Assembly: GCA_002402755.1 (NCBI GenBank)
Contig: DHGK01000050.1
Span: 1 to 11,561, forward strand
Direction: 5' to 3'
Source of the DNA: Planctomycetes bacterium UBA4800
GTDB lineage: Bacteria; Planctomycetota; UBA8108; UBA8890; UBA8898
Length of the DNA stretch: 11,561 nucleotides
The position numbers and the translations under genes were made by a program. Under the pieces are notes generated by a model. It saw only the letters and a program-made list of their open reading frames with translations. It had not been told where the DNA came from and did not search any database. This document shows positions 6,106 through 11,561 of this stretch, one piece after another (position 1 is the first letter of the stretch; each line of letters begins with the position of its first letter).

Positions 6106-6990
6106 GTGATCGCGGCAGGTGCATTCGTGCTGTCGCTCGGACTGGGAGCGGCCGGCGGCGGAGTGCTCGAGATCGAGGCTCCGCGCGTCTCGTACTTCTC
6201 GGGCTGGACCCTCTACGAGATCGAGGGCAACGACGCGGGGGGCACGTGGCGCTCGCGCTTGAAGTTCCCCGTCAACAACATGACGGTCGGCGGCGGGCTG
6301 GGGATCATCTTCGGCGAGGAGGGCGAGTTCAGGCTGCGCGGCTGGGCGACCTGCGACGATGCCGCGGGCACCATGCGGGATGACGACTGGCTGCGCGGCG
6401 ATCGCGACATCTGGTCGCGTTCCAACGCCGAGCTCGACGCCTGGGGGGTGAGCGGCGAGGTCACGTGGTGGCCGGCGCGCGGGAAGGACGGCAGGTTCGG
6501 CCCGCGCCTGCGGATGGACTACGACCGCCTGGACTACGACGTCTTCAACGTCAGGCAGTGGTCGATCTACCCCGAGAGCACGGCATCGGTCGAGGGGCTC
6601 GTGCTCACGTACCGCCAGGAGCGCGTGTCGCTCCTGCCCGGCCTCGCGGGCGTGTACGCGCCCGCCCGCTGGCTCGAGCTGGGAGGCTGCCTCGCGGTGA
6701 GCCCGTTCACCTATGTCTGGGACGAGGACGACCACGTGCTGCGCTACAAGATCTCCAAGATGCACAGCATGGGCTTCGCGCTCCTGGGCGAGGCGCGCGC
6801 GGACGTTGTGCTCGCCGACCGCGTGCGTCTCGGGCTGTGGGGTGAGATCCTGTACTACCGCTCGTGGTGGGCGAGCCAGGACCAGCGCTTCTACGCCGGG
6901 CCGGATGCCGGCCTCAAGTTCAGCGACATCGACGGCACGATCGAGCGCCAGACGTACATGCTCGGCGCGCGCTTCGCCATAGAATTCTGA
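6106..6990 (+). CDS. Omptin-family outer-membrane protease
   Basis: Predicted 294-aa outer-membrane beta-barrel of the omptin fold (OmpT, Pla, IcsP). In that family an Asp pair and an Asp-His dyad on the extracellular rim cleave proteins near basic residues. Here TMRDDDWL aligns with the OmpT block carrying Asp83/Asp85 (Asp92 and Asp94), and WDEDDH supplies an Asp-x-His at Asp208/His210, matching OmpT Asp210/His212. Other support: SNAELDAWGVSGEV after the first dyad resembles the omptin NEFDLNIKGW region, beta-strands alternate throughout, and the protein ends ARFAIEF with the terminal Phe expected by the BAM machinery. Length is like mature OmpT (297) plus a signal. With GTG 6106 the signal sequence is hydrophobic (residues 1-19) but lacks a basic n-region. 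GTG 6055 would give an arginine-rich one, so the start is uncertain. Third gene of the purO operon, 40 bases after DUF218. Overall similarity to OmpT looks low. Confidence 0.75.
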   Translation: MIAAGAFVLSLGLGAAGGGVLEIEAPRVSYFSGWTLYEIEGNDAGGTWRSRLKFPVNNMTVGGGLGIIFGEEGEFRLRGWATCDDAAGTMRDDDWLRGDRDIWSRSNAELDAWGVSGEVTWWPARGKDGRFGPRLRMDYDRLDYDVFNVRQWSIYPESTASVEGLVLTYRQERVSLLPGLAGVYAPARWLELGGCLAVSPFTYVWDEDDHVLRYKISKMHSMGFALLGEARADVVLADRVRLGLWGEILYYRSWWASQDQRFYAGPDAGLKFSDIDGTIERQTYMLGARFAIEF

Positions 6991-6992
6991 CC

Positions 6993-7012
6993 GCGGCGCC
7001 GGCGCGCGCCGC
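6993..7012. terminator. Hairpin filling the convergent omptin/hypE junction
   Basis: GCGGCGC (6993-6999) and GCGCCGC (7006-7012) form a perfect 7-bp stem with a 6-base loop, taking up nearly all 22 bases between the plus-strand stop (6990) and the hypE stop (7013). It could end transcription in both directions. There is no U-tract on either side, so termination efficiency is unclear. Confidence 0.4.
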
Positions 7013-8020
7013 TCAGCAGATCCGGGGCAGGGGGTCTCCCGTGAGGACGTCGAGAATGCGCTCCCCGCCCGTGCGGCTCGCGGCCGCGACGAGCGGGCTG
7101 CCCTCGACCACCGCGCCGATGCACGCCGCCTCGGCGGCGCCCGCCGCGCGCAGCGCCGCGCACATTGCCGCCGCGCTCTCGGGAGCCGCGACCGCGACGA
7201 GCTTCCCCTCGTTCGCCATGTAGAGCGAGTCCATGCCGAGAAGCTCGCACGCCTGCTCGACGCGCGCGTCGCGGGGCACGGCGTCCTCGTCGATCGCGAT
7301 GCGCACGCCGCCCGCGCGTGCGATCTCGTTGAGGCAGGTGGCCAGGCCTCCGCGCGTCGGGTCGTGCATGGTCCTGAGGGCGCCGCCGAAGGCGAAGAGC
7401 GCGCGCGCCTCGTGCACGAGCGCGCGGGAATCGCTTGTGACCGGTGTCGTGAAGGCCAGCTCGCGGCGCGCCCCGAGAACGGCAACGCCGTGCTGGCCGA
7501 CAGGGCCGCTCAGGAGGACCGCATCGCCGGTGCGCGCGCGGCGCGGGCCGAGCTCCAGGCCCCGCACGCGCTCGCCGATGCCCGCGGCCGCGATGTAGAT
7601 GCCATCGCCGCGGCCGCGCTCCACGACCTTGGTGTCGCCGGTGACGACCATCACGCCCGCGCCCGCGGCGGCCTGCCCGATCGAGTCGCAGATGCGCGCG
7701 AGGTCGCCGAGCGGAAAGCCCTCCTCGAGCACGAACGCGAGGCTCAGCCAGCGCGGCTCGGCGCCGCACATGAGAAGGTCGTTGACCGTGCCGTGCACGG
7801 CGAGCGATCCGATGTCGCCGCCCGGAAAGAACCGCGGGCTGACGACGTGGGCATCGGTCGTCATCACGGGATCGCCGGCGAGCGGCGGCAGCACGGCGCC
7901 GTCGCCGAGCCGGCGCAGGATCTCGTTGCCGTAGCGCGGCAGGAAGACCGAATCGATGAGGCGGGCGGTGAGCTTTCCGCCGGCGCCGTGGGAGAGCAGG
8001 ATGACGTCGTCGGGGTTCAT
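7013..8020 (-). CDS. hypE: Hydrogenase maturation protein HypE (carbamoyl dehydratase)
   Basis: HypE accepts a carbamoyl group from HypF on its C-terminal cysteine and dehydrates it with ATP to a thiocyanate, which is passed to the HypC-HypD iron complex as the CN ligand of the [NiFe] site. The 335-aa product ends in the diagnostic PRIC, with the acceptor Cys335. Other family features are LSHGAGGKLT (9-18), the ATP/metal region TTDAHVVSPRFFPGGDIGSLAVHGTVNDL (begins at 54; key residues Asp56, Asp69, His76, Asp81), VTGDTKVV (126-133) and HDPTRGGLATCLNEIA (219-234). Length is typical of the family. The ATG at 8020 overlaps the hypF stop as ATGA, so it is coupled to hypF; the frame extends upstream but that part is hypF read out of frame. 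No hypC or hypD lies between the two, unlike many hyp operons. Confidence 0.97.
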   Translation of the reverse strand: MNPDDVILLSHGAGGKLTARLIDSVFLPRYGNEILRRLGDGAVLPPLAGDPVMTTDAHVVSPRFFPGGDIGSLAVHGTVNDLLMCGAEPRWLSLAFVLEEGFPLGDLARICDSIGQAAAGAGVMVVTGDTKVVERGRGDGIYIAAAGIGERVRGLELGPRRARTGDAVLLSGPVGQHGVAVLGARRELAFTTPVTSDSRALVHEARALFAFGGALRTMHDPTRGGLATCLNEIARAGGVRIAIDEDAVPRDARVEQACELLGMDSLYMANEGKLVAVAAPESAAAMCAALRAAGAAEAACIGAVVEGSPLVAAASRTGGERILDVLTGDPLPRIC

Positions 8021-10281
8021 TGCGCGAGCTTCCGGTCGGCGATGAGCGCCTGGCCGAGGCTTATGCCGCCGTCCCCCGGCGGGAAGTCGCGGTGCGCGAG
8101 CACGCGGAAGCCCCGCGCCTCGAGCAGCCGGACGCACATCGCGGTCAGGACGCTATTGTGGAACACGCCGCCCGAGAGCGCCACCGCGGGCGGGCCGGCG
8201 TCGTCCCGCAGGCGGGCGCACACGGCGCAGACGGCGGCCGCCAGACCGCGGTGGAAGCGCGCGGCGATGCACTCGGCGGGAACGCCGCGGCGGCGGTCTT
8301 CCCACACGCCCGCGACGAGCGGCTCCCAGCGCAGGCGGAAGGGGCGCGAGGCGCAGTCCAGCGGCAGCTCGTAGTCCGGTCCCGGCGCGTCGTCGCGCAC
8401 GAGATCCTCGAGACGCATGGCCGCCTCGCCCTCGTAGCTGCTCTCCAGGCAGACGCCGGCGATCGCGGCGACCGCGTCGAACAGGCGGCCCGCGGAGGAG
8501 ACGGGCACGCAGTTGACATCGCGCGCGAGAAGCTCCTTGATCCCGGCGGCATCGCGTCCGCCCGCCTCGGCCTCGATCCACGCATCGAGCGCCTCGGGCG
8601 CCGCCGCGGCGAGGCAGGCGATGGCGACGCGCCATGGCTCGCGTTCGGCCTTCTCGCCGCCGGGGAGGAGAAGCGGCGCGAGGTGCGCCGCGCGCCGGAA
8701 CCCGTCGAGGGAGGCGACGAGGAACTCGCCGCCCCACAGCTCGCCCCCCGGGCCCATGCCCAGGCCGTCGAAGGCGACGCCGATCGCCGGGCCCTCCTCG
8801 CCGTGCTCGGCGAGGCATGCCGCGATGTGGGCGTGATGATGCTGGACGCGCACGACCGGGAGCCCGCGTTCGTGCGCGTAGGCGGCCGCCAGGTAGTCCG
8901 GATGCAGATCGCACGCGACGGCGTCCGGCCGCGCGCCGAGGAGATGCTCGACATCGGCGATGTCGCGGCGGAACTGCTCGAACGCGGCCAGATGCCGGAG
9001 CTCGCCGAGGTGCGGGCTCACGAAGGCGTGCGGGCCCGCGAGCAGGCAGAACGTGTTCTTCAGGTCGCCGCCGACCGCCAGGATCGTCGCGCGCCCCGCG
9101 CGCCTGACGGCGATCGGCGCGGGCGCATACCCGCGCGCGCGCCTGACCATGACGCTCCGTCCGCCTCCGGCCGCGACGACCGAGTCCTCGCAGCGCCGGA
9201 GGATGGGGCGGTCGTGCTCGAGGAACGCATCGGCGATGCCCCCGAGGCGCCGCGCCGCATCCTCCTCGGTGCGGGCGATGGGATCGTCGGTCAGGTTGCC
9301 GCTCGTCATCACGAGCGGGCGGCCGGCGCCCGCGCACAGCAGGTCGTGGAGCGGCGTGTACGGCAGGAAGAGGCCGATGCGGCGCAGGCCGGGCGCCAGG
9401 TCCTCGGGCAGGCCGCAGCCGTCCTTGCGCGGCAGCAGCACGATGGGCCGCTCCGGTCCGGTGAGGAGCGCGCGCGCGACCGGGTCCAGCTCCGCCAGGC
9501 GCTCGGCGGACTCCAGATCGGGCGCCATCACCGCGAAGGGCTTGGCCTCGCGGCCCTTGCGCCGCCTGAGGCGCGCGACGGCCTCGCGGTCCTCGGCCGC
9601 GCAGGCGAGGTGGTAGCCGCCCAGACCTTTGACGGCGAGGATGCGCCCCGCGAGGAGCGTCTCGACCGCGCGCGCGAGCGCCTCGCCGCCGCGGGCTTCG
9701 CCGCCGGCGCCGGTGAACCTGAGCGCGGGCCCGCAGCGGGGGCACGCGATCGGCTGGGCGTGGAAGCGCCGGTCCGAGGGGTCCTCGTACTCCCGGCGGC
9801 AGTCCTCGCACATGGCGAACGCGGCCATCGACGTCCGGACGCGGTCGTACGGCAGGTCGGCGATGATCGTGTACCGCGGGCCGCAGTTCGTGCAGTTGGT
9901 GAAAGGGTAGCCCGACCGCCGCGCGGACGGATCGCGGATCTCGGCCAGGCAGTCGGGGCATGTCGCCATGTCGGGCGGCACGCGGCGCTGCACGAGGGCG
10001 TCGGCCGAGGGCTCGATGGCGAAGCCGTCGCCTCCGCGGGGCGGGGCCTCCTCGCACGCGATCGACGCGATGCGCGCCCGCGGCGGGGGGCTGTGCTCGA
10101 GCAGCGCGCGCAGGCGCGCGAGCGCGGGCGTCTCGCCCTCGACATCGATCAGCACGGCGGCGCCCTCGTTGCGGACGGATCCGGCCAGATCGAGGGCCGT
10201 GGCGTAGCGCCAGACCGCGGGACGGAAGCCGACGCCCTGCACGATGCCTTCGACCCGGATCCTCCACCTGGCGCGCGGCAT
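8017..10281 (-). CDS. hypF: Carbamoyltransferase HypF
   Basis: Makes carbamoyl-adenylate from carbamoyl phosphate and ATP and transfers the carbamoyl group to the HypE C-terminal cysteine; cytoplasmic. The 754-aa product is full length with all domains: acylphosphatase (5-90; EGIVQGVGFRP with Arg20, Asn38), two zinc-finger modules with four CxxC pairs (C108/C111, C130/C133, C158/C161, C180/C183), a YrdC-like domain (about 200-390; KGLGGYHLAC, MTSGNLTDDP), and a Kae1-like C-terminal domain (about 400-750; VGGDLKNTF, the metal-binding HHHAH at 481-485, FDGLGMGPGGELWGGEF, LSGGVFHN at 702-709, FPPGDGGISLGQA). The ATG lies 3 bases after the stop of the preceding repeat-protein gene, and its stop overlaps hypE, so all three genes are probably one message. 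No key residue appears missing. Confidence 0.98.
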   Translation of the reverse strand: MPRARWRIRVEGIVQGVGFRPAVWRYATALDLAGSVRNEGAAVLIDVEGETPALARLRALLEHSPPPRARIASIACEEAPPRGGDGFAIEPSADALVQRRVPPDMATCPDCLAEIRDPSARRSGYPFTNCTNCGPRYTIIADLPYDRVRTSMAAFAMCEDCRREYEDPSDRRFHAQPIACPRCGPALRFTGAGGEARGGEALARAVETLLAGRILAVKGLGGYHLACAAEDREAVARLRRRKGREAKPFAVMAPDLESAERLAELDPVARALLTGPERPIVLLPRKDGCGLPEDLAPGLRRIGLFLPYTPLHDLLCAGAGRPLVMTSGNLTDDPIARTEEDAARRLGGIADAFLEHDRPILRRCEDSVVAAGGGRSVMVRRARGYAPAPIAVRRAGRATILAVGGDLKNTFCLLAGPHAFVSPHLGELRHLAAFEQFRRDIADVEHLLGARPDAVACDLHPDYLAAAYAHERGLPVVRVQHHHAHIAACLAEHGEEGPAIGVAFDGLGMGPGGELWGGEFLVASLDGFRRAAHLAPLLLPGGEKAEREPWRVAIACLAAAAPEALDAWIEAEAGGRDAAGIKELLARDVNCVPVSSAGRLFDAVAAIAGVCLESSYEGEAAMRLEDLVRDDAPGPDYELPLDCASRPFRLRWEPLVAGVWEDRRRGVPAECIAARFHRGLAAAVCAVCARLRDDAGPPAVALSGGVFHNSVLTAMCVRLLEARGFRVLAHRDFPPGDGGISLGQALIADRKLAQ

Positions 10282-10284
10282 GCG

Positions 10285-11322
10285 CTAGAGCTTTTCGCCC
10301 TGCCCGGCGAGGAGGCGCCGCAGGCGGTCGGCGAAGTCGCGGCAGCGCGGATCCTTGCGCGCGTCCTTCAGGTCGCCGTCCTCGCGGATGTTGGCGGCGA
10401 GCTCCTGGACGGCCGCCGTGGAGGAGTCGGCCTTGAGCGACTTCTCAAGGTACCGGAACACGGCGTCCATGGAGCCGGCCTTGGCGGCCGAGCAGGCCGC
10501 GTTGTAGTAGGTGAGCCAGAGCATGCGCTTGAGCGCGCGCGCGTCGCGGCCCGTGAGCGTCGCCGCCCGGCCTTCGAGGATGGCCGCCGTCGCATCGTAG
10601 GCCTCGATCGCCCGGGCGTACTCGCCCAGGCGGTAGTGGTAGCGCGACAGGAGCTTCTGGACCGCGTAACGGCGCGGCACATCGGTCGCGGCCTCGGCCA
10701 GCGTCTTCCCGAGCGCCTCGAGGCGGCGGTCGATCCAGGAGCGGTCGCCCATCTCGGCCATCGCCATGCCGGCGCCCTCGATGAGCCAGTCCTCGTTCAG
10801 CACGTCCTCGGTGATGGCCTTCAGATCGGGGAGGAGCGGCGTCAGCTTCAGGTCGGCGACGGCCCCGAGCGCGCCCTCGCGGATGGCCTGGAACGCGGAC
10901 TCGCGCACGGCCTGCAGGGGGCCGTCGCCGATCGAGACGCCGATCTGCGGATCGCGCGCCAGGGCCATGAGGATCCGGCCGACCTCCGGGTCGTACTGCG
11001 CCAGGTCGGTCCACTGCCCGCTGAAGGTGAGCCCGCTCTGCACCCGCTGGAAGATCGTGCGCGCCAGCCCGACCTGGAGCACGCGCTGCCTGAGGGCCCG
11101 GAGGCGCTCCTTGACCTCGGGGGCGTCCATGTCCTCGATCCGGTCATCGATGGCATCCCGCACGGGCTGGGGATGCTGGCAGAGGATCTGCAGCGCATCG
11201 GCGCTCTTGGCCTTGTCGCCGCCGAGAAAGACGTCGATGCAGCGCTCGATCTCGCCGCGGTCGATGGCGGGCGTCTGGGGAACGCCGCAGAGCCACACGC
11301 TCAGCAGGACATGCATGCACAT
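10285..11322 (-). CDS. Exported helical-repeat/TPR protein coupled to hypF
   Basis: I cannot name this 345-aa protein. Residues 1-19 form a short signal-like segment (hydrophobic 5-12, with Cys at 2 and 12 and a possible cut after Pro-Ala at 18-19). Cys12 lacks a good lipobox. Residues 20-215 are all-helical and may be HEAT-like, with repeated short acidic/basic helices. Two TPR-like units follow: about 222-252 (YHYRLGEYARAIEAYDA) and 268-301 (YYNAACSAAKAGSMDAVFRYLEKSL). Next is an EDGDLKDARKDPR segment (314-325) of the kind that closes many bacterial TPR proteins. It is first in a message with hypF (3 bases) and hypE. It could be a scaffold or unrelated to hydrogenase. The ATG at 11322 has AGGAGG 7 bases upstream; a second ATG two codons in is spaced worse. 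Confidence 0.8.
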   Translation of the reverse strand: MCMHVLLSVWLCGVPQTPAIDRGEIERCIDVFLGGDKAKSADALQILCQHPQPVRDAIDDRIEDMDAPEVKERLRALRQRVLQVGLARTIFQRVQSGLTFSGQWTDLAQYDPEVGRILMALARDPQIGVSIGDGPLQAVRESAFQAIREGALGAVADLKLTPLLPDLKAITEDVLNEDWLIEGAGMAMAEMGDRSWIDRRLEALGKTLAEAATDVPRRYAVQKLLSRYHYRLGEYARAIEAYDATAAILEGRAATLTGRDARALKRMLWLTYYNAACSAAKAGSMDAVFRYLEKSLKADSSTAAVQELAANIREDGDLKDARKDPRCRDFADRLRRLLAGQGEKL

Positions 11323-11329
11323 ACACGGT

Positions 11330-11335
11330 CCTCCT
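11330..11335 (-). promoter_or_regulatory. Ribosome binding site of the helical-repeat gene
   Basis: A full AGGAGG, 7 bases before the ATG at 11322. The alternative ATG at 11316 would be 13 bases away, so 11322 is preferred. Confidence 0.8.
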
Positions 11336-11510
11336 CTCGCATGCCGGACGTACTACGTTACCGGAACTTCTCGGGAACCGCAAACTCGCGGCTGCAGCAT
11401 CGATATCGTCAGGGAGGCGCCTGCGGCCGGAGCATATCGACGGGCGCCGTAACCGTTCACGGTTTTCTCGCCGTGTTCGGGTGCGCAGACACGTGTCATC
11501 TGACGGAAAA

Positions 11511-11549
11511 GAAACCACAGAGGCGCAGAGAGCACAGAGAAGAAAACGG
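11511..11549. repeat. CACAGAG-rich intergenic repeat at the right edge
   Basis: The segment begins GAAACCACAGAGGCGCAGAG and goes on with AGCACAGAGAAGAAAACGG. The unit CACAGAG appears at 11516-11522 and 11533-11539 with GCAGAG between them, an imperfect short tandem. On the other strand it reads as TCTCTGTG...CTCTGTGGTTTC. Strings of this kind are scattered between genes in many unrelated environmental bacteria; this is from general knowledge, not a search. It is markedly richer in A than its surroundings and may run past the window. The bases from 11336 to 11510 show no gene and no strong promoter. Confidence 0.6.
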
Positions 11550-11561
11550 AGAAAGACCGCC

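Noticed and set aside
7364..8374. Plus-strand frame antisense to hypE and the end of hypF
   Set aside because: Shadow frame over two confident genes, with no ribosome site or motif.
11355..11383. TTGCGG-17-TAACGT on the minus strand as promoter of the repeat-protein/hypFE message
   Set aside because: Spacing is right but each box matches consensus at only 3 of 6 positions; not above chance.
11451..11464. AACCG-TTCA-CGGTT hairpin followed by TTC
   Set aside because: The 5-bp stem and short T run are weak, and no plus-strand gene lies upstream to be terminated.
11488..11497. 10-bp palindrome GACACGTGTC
   Set aside because: It could be an operator, but it is single, short and about 165 bases from the start codon, with no promoter beside it.
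11353..11535. 60-aa minus-strand frame upstream of the helical-repeat gene
   Set aside because: Its start falls inside the repeat at 11511-11549, it has no ribosome site, and its composition is unlike the neighbouring genes.

Overview
The window comes from a GC-rich bacterial chromosome. GC is very high at third codon positions, and starts are mostly Shine-Dalgarno linked. A predicted outer-membrane barrel protein with a C-terminal phenylalanine indicates a diderm (Gram-negative-type) cell. The HypE/HypF pair points to a [NiFe]-hydrogenase and so probably to anaerobic or H2-linked metabolism. An archaeal-type PurO, an omptin-family protein and two short intergenic repeats of a kind seen in many environmental genomes fit an uncultured lineage (PVC-group, deltaproteobacterial or similar). 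The phylum cannot be fixed from the sequence alone.

Layout, left to right. Bases 1-150 hold a duplicated 19-bp element followed by truD (+, tRNA pseudouridine-13 synthase), which has no Shine-Dalgarno and may be leaderless. A small cysteine-rich hypothetical gene (+, 1387-1821) follows. It converges on pgk, with a strong 10-bp-stem hairpin between the two. pgk and gap form a two-gene glycolytic operon on the minus strand, order gap-pgk, separated by 3 bases. A 332-base divergent region separates gap from purO and carries a recognisable sigma70-type promoter for each direction, a dyad between them, and a T8 tract in the gap leader.

The plus-strand operon from 4456 to 6990 is purO (archaeal-type IMP cyclohydrolase), a five-TM DUF218 protein (ATGA overlap with purO), and an omptin-like outer-membrane protease that keeps both parts of the omptin active site. 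It converges, over only 22 bases that form a hairpin, on a minus-strand operon read from 11322 down to 7013. That operon is a secreted or anchored helical-repeat/TPR protein, then hypF (3 bases later), then hypE (ATGA overlap). HypF and HypE together make the thiocyanate group on the HypE C-terminal cysteine that becomes the CN ligand of [NiFe]-hydrogenase. hypA, hypB, hypC, hypD and the hydrogenase structural genes are not in this window. The right edge carries another short intergenic repeat.

Most of the window is conserved housekeeping metabolism. The less ordinary parts are the PurO/DUF218/omptin operon, the uncharacterised protein coupled to hypF, the cysteine-rich small protein, and the regulatory architecture between gap and purO. 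I see no CRISPR array, transposase, integrase, phage gene, rRNA or tRNA. I did not find convincing evidence of a wholly new multi-gene system.
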